DNA of 64,000 nt from Macrococcus capreoli (lineage in GTDB: Bacteria; Bacillota; Bacilli; Staphylococcales; Staphylococcaceae): positions 60,744 through 124,743 of the forward strand of contig NZ_JAOTIS010000008.1 of assembly GCF_025628935.1 (NCBI RefSeq), written 5' to 3'. Every line of letters begins with the position of its first letter. Within the stretch, counting starts at the first letter, position 1. The position numbers and the translations under genes were made by a program. Below are positions 1 to 9,790 of this stretch, one piece after another. The notes under the pieces were generated by a model. That model made no database searches and was not told the DNA's origin. It saw nothing but the letters and a program-made list of their open reading frames with translations.

Positions 1-794
1 ATATTAGTGATTTTAAAAATTACATTGCCATGGGTATTAATTTAATGTTTGCAAATATTGCGAGCATGTTAATCATAGGAATCGTTAGATTTGCTATAGA
101 GTATAACAATGGAGTAAAGACGTTTGGTAAGGTTTCACTTACACTTTCATTAGCTAATTTTTTAATGATTTTTATAACTGCAATTGGTATTGTACTTTTT
201 CCGTTAATGAGACGAATGGATCAGCATGAAATGGAAAAATTTTATTTGAGCCTAAGAAATGTCTTAATGATTTTTGTATCTTTATCATTAATTTTATATT
301 TCCCATTAACCTATTTTTTAAGTTTTCATTTGCAAAAGTATAGTGATAGTTTAGCTTATGCGGGTATATTATTTCCGATTTTATTATTTGAATCAAAAAA
401 TATTTTACTTATTAATACGTTCTTAAAAAATATAAGACAAGAAAGAAAGTTATTGTATATCAATACAATTTCATTATTGATTAGTTTTATGATTACAGCG
501 ATTTTATTATTCTTTAAATCACCAGTTGAAGTTTTTGTAATGGCTATTACATTAATACTGTTTATTAGAACATTTATAGGTGAATATATTACTTCACAAT
601 TCTTAAATAAATCAATCATGATAGATAATGTGAAAGAAGGAATACTTGCAATATGCTTTATTATTACTGCACTTAAATTTACTACTTTTAAAGCATTCTT
701 GTTTTACTTAATAATTTGGAGTTTTTTTGTTATTTTAAATAGAAAGAAAAATATTGAATCATTTAACTATTTAATCTCAAAAATAAGTCATTAA
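1..794 (+). CDS. Polysaccharide flippase (Wzx/MATE-like), 3' part
   Basis: The reading frame is already open at the left edge (from base 3, before the first ATG at 30), so the N-terminus lies outside the window. The visible ~260 residues are almost entirely hydrophobic helices with short basic loops, as in the C-terminal half of oligosaccharide flippases that move lipid-linked repeat units across the membrane. It sits directly before rmlA in a polysaccharide locus, which supports the call. Sequence similarity to a particular family is not obvious by eye, so the exact class is inferred from topology and context. Confidence 0.65.
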   Translation, partial: ISDFKNYIAMGINLMFANIASMLIIGIVRFAIEYNNGVKTFGKVSLTLSLANFLMIFITAIGIVLFPLMRRMDQHEMEKFYLSLRNVLMIFVSLSLILYFPLTYFLSFHLQKYSDSLAYAGILFPILLFESKNILLINTFLKNIRQERKLLYINTISLLISFMITAILLFFKSPVEVFVMAITLILFIRTFIGEYITSQFLNKSIMIDNVKEGILAICFIITALKFTTFKAFLFYLIIWSFFVILNRKKNIESFNYLISKISH

Positions 795-811
795 TTAGGA
801 GGATTTTTTGC

Positions 812-1690
812 ATGAAAGGTATAATATTAGCAGGTGGATCAGGAACAAGGCTATACCCACTCACAATGGTTACGAGCAAACAGTTATTACCAATTTATGA
901 CAAACCGATGATTTATTATCCACTTTCAACTTTAATGTTGGCTGGCATTAATGAAATATTAATTATTTCAACGCCATCAGATTTACCGAGGTTTAAAGAA
1001 TTACTTGGAGATGGTTCAAGATTTGGAATCAAACTTGAATACAAAGAACAACCTTCTCCAGATGGTTTAGCGCAAGCATTCATATTAGGCGAAGAATTCA
1101 TTGGTAATGATTCAGTGACGATGATATTAGGAGACAATATTTATTATGGTTCTGGGTTAAGAAAAATATTGTTAGATTCTGTGGCCAATAATCAAGGTGG
1201 TACTGTCTTTGCTTATCATGTAAAAGATCCAAATCGGTTTGGCGTTGTTGAATTTGATGAGAATGAGAATGTTATTAGTATTGAGGAAAAACCCGATCAG
1301 CCAAAATCAAATTATGCTGTAACTGGATTATATATTTATGATAATAATGTTGTAGAATTTGCAAAAAAAGTTCAACCTTCAGAACGTGGTGAGTTAGAAA
1401 TTACAACGTTAAATGAAATGTATTTAAATCAAGGTAATTTAAAAGTAAGTTTATTAGGAAGAGGATTCACTTGGCTAGATACTGGTACTCATGAATCTTT
1501 AGTATCTGCAACTAACTTTGTAAAAACAGTAGAGGAACATCAAGATATAAAAATTTCATCTCCAGAAGAAATCGCTTATATTAATGGTTGGCTTTCAAAA
1601 GATAAATTAATTGAGCAAGCAAATACAATGAAAAAAACAAATTACGGTCAATATTTATTAAAAGTAGCCAACGGAGACATTAAATACTAG
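812..1690 (+). CDS. rmlA: Glucose-1-phosphate thymidylyltransferase RmlA
   Basis: First step of dTDP-L-rhamnose synthesis: glucose-1-phosphate plus dTTP gives dTDP-glucose. The nucleotidyltransferase signature GGSGTRLYP is at residues 8-16, followed by [22 protein letters not shown] near residue 107 (metal-binding Asp) and EEKP near 157. Length of 292 aa is usual for RmlA. A strong AGGAGG ribosome site precedes the ATG. It starts the rmlA-rmlC-rmlD-rmlB block, with only 11 bases to rmlC. Confidence 0.97.
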   Translation: MKGIILAGGSGTRLYPLTMVTSKQLLPIYDKPMIYYPLSTLMLAGINEILIISTPSDLPRFKELLGDGSRFGIKLEYKEQPSPDGLAQAFILGEEFIGNDSVTMILGDNIYYGSGLRKILLDSVANNQGGTVFAYHVKDPNRFGVVEFDENENVISIEEKPDQPKSNYAVTGLYIYDNNVVEFAKKVQPSERGELEITTLNEMYLNQGNLKVSLLGRGFTWLDTGTHESLVSATNFVKTVEEHQDIKISSPEEIAYINGWLSKDKLIEQANTMKKTNYGQYLLKVANGDIKY

Positions 1691-1701
1691 GAGGAAATCA
1701 A

Positions 1702-2268
1702 ATGGACATAATTTCAACAAAATTAAAAGAAGTAAAAGTCATAGTTCCTAAAGTTTTTGGTGATGACCGCGGGTGGTTTATGGAAACTTATAATCATCAA
1801 AAATTTATCGATCAAGATATAAATTGTGATTTTATCCAGGATAATCATTCTTTTTCTAAAGAAATTGGTACTTTAAGAGGCTTGCATTTTCAGAAAGCAC
1901 CATTTGCGCAAGCTAAATTAGTACGTTGTACGAAAGGTAAAATTTTTGATGTTGCTGTGGATATTAGAAAGAACAGTCCAACTTATTTAGAATGGGTAGG
2001 CGTAGAATTAACTGAAGAAAATAAAAAACAGCTATTTATACCTAGGGGATTTGCTCATGGTTTTGTAACATTGTCTGAAGATGTTGAAGTACAATACAAA
2101 GTTGATAATGTTTACAGCCCTGAAAATGATCGAAGCATCATTTGGAATGACTCAAATATTAATATTGATTGGCCTATAAATGAAAATGTAATTTTATCGG
2201 AAAAAGATAAAAATGCGAAATCAATTATTGATACGGATAATAATTTCATTTACGGTGAACAAATATGA
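1702..2268 (+). CDS. rmlC: dTDP-4-dehydrorhamnose 3,5-epimerase RmlC
   Basis: Third step of the dTDP-L-rhamnose pathway, epimerising C3 and C5 of dTDP-4-keto-6-deoxyglucose. The cupin-fold family motifs are present: DDRGWFMET near the N-terminus, QDNHSFS, GTLRGLHFQ (catalytic His) and PRGFAHGF. The 188-aa length is normal. AGGAGG lies upstream of the ATG, and the stop overlaps the rmlD start by four bases (ATGA), so the two are probably translationally coupled. Confidence 0.97.
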   Translation: MDIISTKLKEVKVIVPKVFGDDRGWFMETYNHQKFIDQDINCDFIQDNHSFSKEIGTLRGLHFQKAPFAQAKLVRCTKGKIFDVAVDIRKNSPTYLEWVGVELTEENKKQLFIPRGFAHGFVTLSEDVEVQYKVDNVYSPENDRSIIWNDSNINIDWPINENVILSEKDKNAKSIIDTDNNFIYGEQI

Positions 2269-3116
2269 TTGCTTTAATTACAGGCGGAAACGGTCAACTA
2301 GGTTATGATGTAACAAATTATTTCCTTGAAAAAGGTGCAAAAGTTTTATCGCCTTCAAGTAAAGAATTTGATATTACTAATGTCGAGCTAATGGATAAAT
2401 ATTTAACAGATATTAATCTTGATGTAATCATACATTGTGCTGCATATACTGCTGTAGATGATGCAGAAAGTAATAAAGACATTAACTACGAAGTGAACGT
2501 TCAAGGAACTAAAAATATAGTAGAAATTGCGAAAAAGCATAATGCTAAATTGATTTATATTAGTACGGATTATGTATTTGATGGTGAAAAGGACTTACCA
2601 TACATTGAAACTGATAAAAAAAATCCAATTAATGAATATGGTAAATCGAAAAGTTTGGCAGAAGATATTGTAATAAGCGAATTACAAAAATATTTTATCG
2701 TAAGGATTTCTTGGGTTATAGGTATCAATGGAAAGAACTTTGTGAAAACAATGTTAAGGTTAAGTGAAAAAATGGATACTTTATCAGTAATAGATGACCA
2801 GGTCGGCTCTCCAACGTTTACATCGGATTTATCAAAATTAATCTATGAATTTTCACTAAGTGATCGATTTGGAATTTACCATGCGACAAATGAAGGATAT
2901 TGTAGCTGGAATGAATTAGCTACTACAATATTCAAACTAAAAAATATAGATATTAATGTAAATAAAATATCTACTAGTGAGTATAAAACAGCAGCTAAAC
3001 GACCTTTAAATTCTAGAATGTCGAAAGATAAACTAGTAAAAAACGGATTTACAACTTTACCACATTGGAAAGAGAGTTTGGAAAGATACTTAAAAGAATT
3101 GGACGGTGTTAAATAA
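2265..3116 (+). CDS. rmlD: dTDP-4-dehydrorhamnose reductase RmlD
   Basis: Last step of dTDP-L-rhamnose synthesis, NAD(P)H-dependent reduction of the 4-keto group. It is an extended short-chain dehydrogenase: Rossmann motif GGNGQLG at residues 7-13, DYVFDG, and the catalytic Tyr-x3-Lys in YGKSK. The motif DQVGSPTFT is typical of RmlD. The start overlaps rmlC by four bases and the stop overlaps the start of rmlB by one base. Confidence 0.97.
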   Translation: MIALITGGNGQLGYDVTNYFLEKGAKVLSPSSKEFDITNVELMDKYLTDINLDVIIHCAAYTAVDDAESNKDINYEVNVQGTKNIVEIAKKHNAKLIYISTDYVFDGEKDLPYIETDKKNPINEYGKSKSLAEDIVISELQKYFIVRISWVIGINGKNFVKTMLRLSEKMDTLSVIDDQVGSPTFTSDLSKLIYEFSLSDRFGIYHATNEGYCSWNELATTIFKLKNIDINVNKISTSEYKTAAKRPLNSRMSKDKLVKNGFTTLPHWKESLERYLKELDGVK

Positions 3117-4096
3117 TGAAGAAAGTTTTAGTAACAGGTGGAGCAGGTTTCATTGGTGGGAATTTTGTTCACTATATGTTAGATAAATACGAAGATTATA
3201 AAATTTATAATTTAGACAAACTTACTTATGCAGGTGAGTTAACGAAACATAAAGATGTTGAAAATGATGAAAGATATAACTTTGTACATGCAGATATCGC
3301 TGATTCAAAAACGATTTTTGATTTATTTGATGAAGAAAAATTTGATTACGTTGTTCATTTTGCTGCAGAAAGCCATGTTGACAGATCAATTGAAGATCCT
3401 TCAATCTTTATTAAAACAAATGTTTTAGGTACACAAGTATTATTAGATGCAGCACTTAAAAATAATGTTACAAAATTTGTGCATGTTTCAACCGATGAAG
3501 TTTATGGTGAATTACCATTTGATAAATCTACTTTCTTCACTGAACAAACACCTTTAAATCCAAATTCTCCTTATAGTGCAAGTAAAGCTAGTTCAGATTT
3601 ATTAGTACGTGCATATCATGAAACTTACAATATGCCTATTAATATAACGAGATGTTCAAATAATTATGGTCCATATCATTTCCCTGAAAAATTAATCCCG
3701 TTAACAATTAAGAGAGCAAATAACGATGAGAAAATCCCTGTTTATGGGAATGGTTTGAACGTTAGAGATTGGTTGCATGTAAGTGACCATTGTAGTGCTA
3801 TTGATTTAGTATTACACGAAGGTACTATTGGAGAAGTTTATAATGTTGGTGGTCACAACGAACGCACAAATATTGAAGTGGTAAAAACTATTCTATCTGC
3901 TTTAAATAAATCAGAAGATTTAATTGAGTTTGTTGAAGATAGAAAAGGTCACGATAAAAGATATGCGATTGATCCAACTAAATTAGAAAACTTAGGCTGG
4001 AAGCCAAAGTATAATTTTGATAATGGTATTACTCAAACTATTCAATGGTATAAAGATAATGTAGATTGGATTGAGAGTATTGACGAAAACAAATAA
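3116..4096 (+). CDS. rmlB: dTDP-glucose 4,6-dehydratase RmlB
   Basis: Second step of dTDP-L-rhamnose synthesis. NAD-binding GGAGFIGGNF at residues 7-16, FAAESHVDRSI, STDEVYGEL and the active-site YSASKASSD are all present, and the length of 326 aa fits. With rmlA, rmlC and rmlD it completes the pathway, so the surface polymer made by this locus very likely contains L-rhamnose. Confidence 0.97.
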   Translation: MKKVLVTGGAGFIGGNFVHYMLDKYEDYKIYNLDKLTYAGELTKHKDVENDERYNFVHADIADSKTIFDLFDEEKFDYVVHFAAESHVDRSIEDPSIFIKTNVLGTQVLLDAALKNNVTKFVHVSTDEVYGELPFDKSTFFTEQTPLNPNSPYSASKASSDLLVRAYHETYNMPINITRCSNNYGPYHFPEKLIPLTIKRANNDEKIPVYGNGLNVRDWLHVSDHCSAIDLVLHEGTIGEVYNVGGHNERTNIEVVKTILSALNKSEDLIEFVEDRKGHDKRYAIDPTKLENLGWKPKYNFDNGITQTIQWYKDNVDWIESIDENK

Positions 4097-5243
4097 ATTT
4101 TTATTTATATATGGATTAATAATGTTTTTTGCAATGTCATTAGGTGCTTTTACTCAAATTACAATATTGGGTGCATCAATGAGTATCTATTGGATAGATA
4201 TTTTTGCGATAACATTACTTGTTTTAATTTTACTATTACCTAATATTTTTACTAATAAATTTTCTACCTCAGAAAATTTATTAGCGTTGGGTTTAGTAAT
4301 AATATTAGTCTACTCAATGTTTATTTCATTTTTTTCAGATGAACAGTTAACATCTTTACAAGGTTCCTTAGTAATATTTCTAGGGATAATATATTTAATT
4401 TGTTCTGTAGTATTGAACAATAACAATAAATATTTTTTTCGTTGGGCAGTTCGTATATTTGTCTCTTCAATTGCAATACAATTAATAATTAATATGCTAC
4501 CCATTTTTATGAGTGCTGGCTTATCTTTCTATTTAGCAAAAGAGAATGCAACTACATTTGTTGGGAACTCTAATGCCATATCTTTTTATTTTGTTTTTCT
4601 TGTATTGTATGAATTGATTTCAAGACATAAATTTTGGTCATTTTTTGTGGTTATAGGAATTATAGGTGTTGTATTTTCAATGTCTAGAGCAGGGTTTTTA
4701 TCTTTATTTATCTGCTTAAGTATTTTTGTTGTTATTTCAATAATAAATAAATCTAGTAATAACATAAAGACATATTTCTACATGATTATTGCAATTGTTC
4801 TACTGTATTTTGCAATTCAAAATACTGCAATTGGTAAGCAATTTCTTTTTCATTTAGGATTTGGACTTAAGGCAACTTCTATGCATGCCAGAGACGTATT
4901 GGGTGAAGAAGCATGGAGCAAGTTTCTTCAGCATCCCTTTGGTAGCGGTTTAGTTTGGATAGGAGATCCTCATAATATAATAATAAGGTCTTTCAGAGAT
5001 TTAGGATTTATTGTAGGCCCAATATTTATTATGATATTGTTCTTTCCAATTTTTTTCTTTTTTTCAAGAAAGATAAGAGACTATTCTAATGAAATGATTG
5101 CTATATTAGTTGCATATTGTTCCTTATTAGTTCATTCTCTATTTGAGATATTTTTCTTAACAAATATTTCATTATTTTTTACAATTTTTTCATTAGTATA
5201 TTTGGTGAAAAATAAAAGTTATCAATACTTAAATGATAAATAA
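4080..5243 (+). CDS. O-antigen/capsule polymerase-like membrane protein (Wzy-type)
   Basis: About ten hydrophobic segments, with a larger hydrophilic stretch between residues ~255 and 310 containing HARDVLGEEAWSKFLQHPFGSG and DPHNIIIRSF. A late loop of this kind with H, R and PHN residues is typical of Wzy/WaaL-type O-antigen ligase and polymerase proteins, which link lipid-borne repeat units outside the membrane. The start is uncertain: two TTG codons in frame (4071 and 4080) lie inside the 3' end of rmlB, and an ATG at 4122 is a third option. There is no strong ribosome site, so translation may depend on coupling to rmlB. Confidence 0.75.
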   Translation: MTKTNKFLFIYGLIMFFAMSLGAFTQITILGASMSIYWIDIFAITLLVLILLLPNIFTNKFSTSENLLALGLVIILVYSMFISFFSDEQLTSLQGSLVIFLGIIYLICSVVLNNNNKYFFRWAVRIFVSSIAIQLIINMLPIFMSAGLSFYLAKENATTFVGNSNAISFYFVFLVLYELISRHKFWSFFVVIGIIGVVFSMSRAGFLSLFICLSIFVVISIINKSSNNIKTYFYMIIAIVLLYFAIQNTAIGKQFLFHLGFGLKATSMHARDVLGEEAWSKFLQHPFGSGLVWIGDPHNIIIRSFRDLGFIVGPIFIMILFFPIFFFFSRKIRDYSNEMIAILVAYCSLLVHSLFEIFFLTNISLFFTIFSLVYLVKNKSYQYLNDK

Positions 5244-5321
5244 TCAATATAGGTAATTCAGGTTTATCCCATGTAATTTTTCATATGGGTCATATTAAAA
5301 TAATTCTAAGGATGATGAACT

Positions 5322-6482
5322 TTGAAAACAATTAAAAGTTTTTTTTATTTACTCACTTTTCTAATAGTTTGGCCAATGATTGGATATAATTATTTTTTAA
5401 TTTTATTAGATAAATTAATTAAATTAGAAGATCATCCCAGAAAAGAACAAACTCCTAAGGTAAGTTTGATAATTCCAGCACATAATGAAGAAAAGGTAAT
5501 CTTGAAGAAACTCGAGAATTTAATGAGTTTAGATTATCCTAATGACAAAATTGAAATTATTGTTGCCAATGATAATAGTAATGATAGTACAGCAAATATA
5601 GTTGAGTCATTTATAAATTCAAATCCCAAATTTAAGACTAGACTTTATAATGTAGTTGAGAGAAAAGGTAAAACTAACGCTCAAAATGAAGCAGTAAAAA
5701 CAACGGATTGTGAAATATTGGTATTTACTGATGCTAACTCAATGTTAGATCAAAGAGCTATTCAAGAACTAGTATCTAGTTTTTATGATGATTCTATTAT
5801 GTATGTATCTGGAGATTTAGTTTATACAAACGCTGCAGACAATCCTACAAGTGATGCGGAAAATACATATTGGAATCTTGATAAAAAAATTAGAAATATT
5901 GAATCTAATTTATCTAGTATTACTGCAGGTAATGGAGCTTTATACGCAATTAGAAAAGATTTATATGTAGAAGTACCATTAATTCATTCTCATGATAGTA
6001 AAATGCCAAAAGAAGCTGTGTTAAGGGGATATAAAGCAATCACTAACAATCATGCTATTGCTTACGAGAAAGCTGGAGAAAACGATGAGGATGAGTACAA
6101 AAGAAAAGTGAGAATGAATCGAGTTATATTCGAAAGTATTTTCGAATCACTATTCTTTATTAATATTTTTAAATACAAATTTTTCACAATTCAAATGCTA
6201 AGTCATAGAACATTAAGATATTTATTAGCGATAAACCATATTTTATTGTTTATTATTAACACAATATTAGTATTAAAGAATCCTAAATTATTTTATAAAT
6301 TATCATTATTTTTACAAACGTTATTCTATGTTTTTGCAATTATTGGAAGATTTAATCCATTTAAACTTTTTAAATTACCTTATTATTACTGTATGACACT
6401 TGTGGCTCAATTACATGGAATGATGAATTATTTTACTGGGAAACGAAAACCATTTTGGGAGAAAGCTGAATCAACTAGATAA
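5322..6482 (+). CDS. Family 2 glycosyltransferase, membrane-associated
   Basis: One N-terminal membrane helix (residues ~5-25), then a GT-A domain beginning SLIIPAHNEE, with NDNSNDST and FTDANS (the DXD-type metal site) near residue 138. The motif ITAGNGALYAIRK resembles the acceptor region of processive GT2 enzymes such as IcaA and hyaluronan synthase. The C-terminus has two to three hydrophobic segments. The start is a TTG with AAGGATG seven bases upstream. It is separated from the polymerase gene by 79 bases that include a short CCCAT/ATGGG inverted repeat. Sugar specificity cannot be read from sequence. Confidence 0.88.
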   Translation: MKTIKSFFYLLTFLIVWPMIGYNYFLILLDKLIKLEDHPRKEQTPKVSLIIPAHNEEKVILKKLENLMSLDYPNDKIEIIVANDNSNDSTANIVESFINSNPKFKTRLYNVVERKGKTNAQNEAVKTTDCEILVFTDANSMLDQRAIQELVSSFYDDSIMYVSGDLVYTNAADNPTSDAENTYWNLDKKIRNIESNLSSITAGNGALYAIRKDLYVEVPLIHSHDSKMPKEAVLRGYKAITNNHAIAYEKAGENDEDEYKRKVRMNRVIFESIFESLFFINIFKYKFFTIQMLSHRTLRYLLAINHILLFIINTILVLKNPKLFYKLSLFLQTLFYVFAIIGRFNPFKLFKLPYYYCMTLVAQLHGMMNYFTGKRKPFWEKAESTR

Positions 6483-6497
6483 TTTAAGAGGTATATT

Positions 6498-6938
6498 ATG
6501 ATTAAAATAAATGAGTCAAATATAAAGCTCTATAAAGATGATATTGTGCAATTAATTGACTATATTCAAGAAGATAAAAATCAAAGTGTAAATAAATATG
6601 TTGAACTATTAAAACAATATATTTATTCGGAAAATACTTATGTTTATGGGCATGTTTTTGAAGGAAAACTAGTTTCATTTATATGGTTTTTTAAAAGAAA
6701 CTTTAATGGAATTATTAGATTTCATATATCTTATATCTCAACAAATCCTGATTATAGAGGGAAAGGCTTTGCAAGAGAACTAATAAATAAAGTTCATGAA
6801 ATATCTATTAAAGAAAAGATATCAATGATTGATTTAAATGTTTCTCCAGATAATAAAGTCGCAATGGCGTTATATGAAAAATTGGATTTCATGCCAGAAA
6901 AGATTCTATTGTCTAAAAAGATTGAAGGTGTTGAATAA
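6498..6938 (+). CDS. GNAT-family N-acetyltransferase
   Basis: 146 aa with the GNAT acetyl-CoA motif NPDYRGKGFARELI (residues ~78-91) and the C-terminal NKVAMALYEKLDF. It is directly followed by the priming sugar transferase with one base between stop and ATG. In polysaccharide loci such enzymes often acetylate an amino-sugar nucleotide. Together with the EpsN-type aminotransferase downstream, it may acetylate a 4-amino sugar, but that pairing is inference. Confidence 0.85.
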   Translation: MIKINESNIKLYKDDIVQLIDYIQEDKNQSVNKYVELLKQYIYSENTYVYGHVFEGKLVSFIWFFKRNFNGIIRFHISYISTNPDYRGKGFARELINKVHEISIKEKISMIDLNVSPDNKVAMALYEKLDFMPEKILLSKKIEGVE

Positions 6939-6939
6939 A

Positions 6940-7581
6940 ATGTATAGAAAATTTATTAAGAGAATATTAGACAGTTCTTTTTCATTCATTCTTTTATTTT
7001 TACTTTCGCCGTTGTTAATTGTTGTAAGTATATTAATCGTTTTAATAAATGGATGGCCGGTTTTATTCTCTCAAGACAGACCTGGAAAAAATCAGAAAGT
7101 TTTTAAAATGTACAAGTTTCGATCTATGACAAATAAAAAAGATGAATTTGGTAATCTATTACCTGATGATGAAAGGTTAACGAAATTCGGCAAATTCTTA
7201 AGAAAGTCGAGTATTGATGAATTACCTAGTTTAATTAATATTTTAAAAGGTGATATGAGTTTTATTGGTCCTAGACCACTTTTAGTAAAATATTTACCTT
7301 ATTATACTGAAAAAGAACAGAAGCGTCATACCGTAAGACCAGGACTTACAGGACTTTCTCAAGTTAATGGACGCAATTTATTAAATTGGGATAAACGATT
7401 AGAACTTGATGTACAATATGTTGAAAATATTACATTTATTAATGACTTTAAAATTTTAATAAAAACAGCTGAGAAAGTTGTTAAAAGAGCAGATATAGTT
7501 GTAGGTAGTGAACATGTGATGGAAGATTTTGATGTAGAAAGAAGCCAATTAAACAATAATGGAGTTGTTAAAAATGTTTAA
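6940..7581 (+). CDS. Undecaprenyl-phosphate sugar phosphotransferase (EpsL/PglC-type)
   Basis: Initiating enzyme that moves a sugar-1-phosphate onto the lipid carrier. One N-terminal membrane hairpin helix (residues ~10-35) is followed by the family core: FSQDRPGKNQKVFKMYKFRSM, KFGKFLRKSSIDELPSLINILKGDMSFIGPRPLL and RPGLTGLSQVNGRN. The short monotopic form (213 aa) is like PglC and EpsL. The ATG at 6940 is chosen because the family starts close to the membrane helix and AAGGTG lies nine bases upstream. The frame is open further upstream but overlaps the acetyltransferase. Confidence 0.93.
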   Translation: MYRKFIKRILDSSFSFILLFLLSPLLIVVSILIVLINGWPVLFSQDRPGKNQKVFKMYKFRSMTNKKDEFGNLLPDDERLTKFGKFLRKSSIDELPSLINILKGDMSFIGPRPLLVKYLPYYTEKEQKRHTVRPGLTGLSQVNGRNLLNWDKRLELDVQYVENITFINDFKILIKTAEKVVKRADIVVGSEHVMEDFDVERSQLNNNGVVKNV

Positions 7582-8617
7582 AGTAATAAAACATCAAAAT
7601 AAAGATGAGTGGGATCAAATTGTAAATAATTCTGATTTAACAGATGTATATCATACTTGGGGCTATTTAAATGGATATTATTTAAATGGAGACGGAGATC
7701 CATTATTATTTTATTTCAAAACTGATACTACAGAAATTATTAATGTAGTAATCAAACGAGATATTCATGCAGACAAAAGATTTTCTGAAGTATTGAAACC
7801 GGGGAGATATTTTGATTTTATTTCACCATATGGTTATGGTGGTACATTAATACAATCATCAAATGATAGTGATATTAACAACTATTTTGAAGAATATAAT
7901 AATTACTGTATTAAAAATAAGATTGTATCAGAATTTGTACGATTTCATCCGATAAAAAATAATTTTGATTTAATTAATAATGAATACGACATTATAACAC
8001 TAGGTGAAACAATCGCATTAGATTTATCAAGTGAAGATATTGTCTGGTCAAATATTCAATCAAGAATGAGAAACAAGATAAGAAAGGCAAATAAAGATGG
8101 TGTAGAAATATATTTTTCAAACGACAGAGCCTTACTAGATACTTTTATTGATATTTATGAGGAAACGATGAATAAAAATAATGCTGATTCTTATTACTTT
8201 TTTAATAGAGAGTATTATGAGAGCATCGTAAACGATTTAAAATATAATTTTCTCTTCTGTTACGCAAAAAAAGATGGAGAAATTATTTCGATTGCCATCA
8301 TTTTATTAGGAAATCAAATTTTACATTATCATCTTTCTGGTACTCGACAATCTTTTAATAACTTAGCACCGAATAACAATGTTTTATTAAATACAGCATT
8401 ATGGGGTAGTTTAAATGGTTATAAACTGTTTCACTTAGGTGGGGGACTAGGTTCTTCGACTGATGAATTATTAAATTATAAAAAGAAATTTAATAAAAAT
8501 TCGAATCTACGATTTAGTATCGGAAAAAAGATATTCAATCAAGAAATGTATAATGAATTGGTTAAAATTAGAAATTTTGAATCGCAAAAATCATTCTTTC
8601 CAGAGTACAGAGCATAA
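7574..8617 (+). CDS. FemAB-like/GNAT acyltransferase
   Basis: 347 aa with the double-GNAT layout of the FemAB/FemX and CelD-related family: an N-terminal region containing YHTWGYLNGYY, then SRMRNKIRKANKDGVEI, ETMNKNNADSYYFFN, and a C-terminal LNYKKKFN with FHLGGGLGS. FemABX enzymes add amino acids from tRNA to lipid II. Relatives in polysaccharide loci are thought to modify sugars with amino acids or acyl groups. The ATG at 7574 is chosen (GGAG nine bases upstream); it overlaps the sugar transferase by eight bases. The real donor and acceptor are unknown. Confidence 0.82.
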   Translation: MFKVIKHQNKDEWDQIVNNSDLTDVYHTWGYLNGYYLNGDGDPLLFYFKTDTTEIINVVIKRDIHADKRFSEVLKPGRYFDFISPYGYGGTLIQSSNDSDINNYFEEYNNYCIKNKIVSEFVRFHPIKNNFDLINNEYDIITLGETIALDLSSEDIVWSNIQSRMRNKIRKANKDGVEIYFSNDRALLDTFIDIYEETMNKNNADSYYFFNREYYESIVNDLKYNFLFCYAKKDGEIISIAIILLGNQILHYHLSGTRQSFNNLAPNNNVLLNTALWGSLNGYKLFHLGGGLGSSTDELLNYKKKFNKNSNLRFSIGKKIFNQEMYNELVKIRNFESQKSFFPEYRA

Positions 8618-8649
8618 TCAATTACTTAAATTAAAAGGAGACGATAAAC

Positions 8650-9789
8650 ATGCAAGAAAGAGTATTCCTTTCATCACCACATATGGGTGGAACTGAACAA
8701 AAATATGTACAGGAAGCATTTGATACGAATTGGGTAGCACCGCTAGGTGCAAACGTAAATGCATTTGAAGACGCTGTAAAATCTTACACGGGAATAAAAG
8801 CAGCTTGTGCATTATCAAGTGGAACAGGTGGATTACATTTAGCTTTAGATTTATTAGATGTAGGCCAAGATGATATTGTATTCTGTTCTTCTTTAACATT
8901 TATAGCAACAGCAAATCCAATATTATATTTGGGTGCTAAACCTGTATTTATTGATTCAGATCTTGAAAGTTGGAATATGTCTCCATATGCATTGAAGAAA
9001 GCATTTGAAAAATATGCTGGCTTAGGAAAATTGCCTAAGGCTGTTATGGTTGTTAACTTATACGGTCAATCTGCTAAAATGGATGAAATCATGGCGATCT
9101 GTAATGAATACAACGTACCTGTAGTTGAAGATGCTGCAGAAAGCTTAGGTTCTAAATATAAAGGTAAGATGAGTGGTACATTCGGTAAATTTGGTATCTT
9201 CTCATTCAACGGTAATAAAATCATCACAACTTCAGGCGGTGGGATGATTATTTCAAATGATGAAGAAGCAATAGCTCATGCCCTAAAGAAAGCTACTCAA
9301 GCGCGCGACAATGCGCCTCATTACCAACATAGTGAAGTAGGTTATAACTATCGTTTAAGTAATATTTCTGCAGGTATTGGTAGAGGTCAAATGGAAGTAT
9401 TAGATGATCGTGTAGCTAAGAAAAGAGAAATATTTGACCGCTATAAAGCAGGTTTACAGGATGTTGAGGGTATTTCTTTTATGGAAGAGCTTGAAGATAC
9501 ATTTAGTAATAGATGGTTATCTACAATGTTAATTGACCATGAAGTTACAGGTAAAAACTATTTAGATGTCATTAATATGCTTGCAGAAGATAATATTGAA
9601 GCACGTCCAGTTTGGAAACCAATGCATTTACAACCTGTATTTGAAGGTTGTGATTTCATTCAAGATGAGCAAATGGATGTATCAAAATATTTATTTGACC
9701 ATGGTATTTGTTTACCTTCTGATAGTAAAATGACAGATGAAATTCAAGATATGATTATTTTAAAAATTAGAAAATTTTTAGCACATTAA
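8650..9789 (+). CDS. DegT/DnrJ/EryC1/StrS-type sugar aminotransferase (EpsN/PglE-like)
   Basis: PLP-dependent enzyme that aminates a keto-sugar nucleotide. It begins FLSSPHMGGTEQKYV as in EpsN and PglE. The PLP-lysine is K190 in FNGNKIITTSGGG, and EDAAESLGS precedes it. The length of 379 aa is usual. AGGAG is nine bases upstream of the ATG. With the EpsL-type transferase and the acetyltransferase it suggests a bacillosamine-like diamino sugar; the matching 4,6-dehydratase is not in the window and may lie upstream. Confidence 0.94.
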   Translation: MQERVFLSSPHMGGTEQKYVQEAFDTNWVAPLGANVNAFEDAVKSYTGIKAACALSSGTGGLHLALDLLDVGQDDIVFCSSLTFIATANPILYLGAKPVFIDSDLESWNMSPYALKKAFEKYAGLGKLPKAVMVVNLYGQSAKMDEIMAICNEYNVPVVEDAAESLGSKYKGKMSGTFGKFGIFSFNGNKIITTSGGGMIISNDEEAIAHALKKATQARDNAPHYQHSEVGYNYRLSNISAGIGRGQMEVLDDRVAKKREIFDRYKAGLQDVEGISFMEELEDTFSNRWLSTMLIDHEVTGKNYLDVINMLAEDNIEARPVWKPMHLQPVFEGCDFIQDEQMDVSKYLFDHGICLPSDSKMTDEIQDMIILKIRKFLAH

Positions 9790-9790
9790 A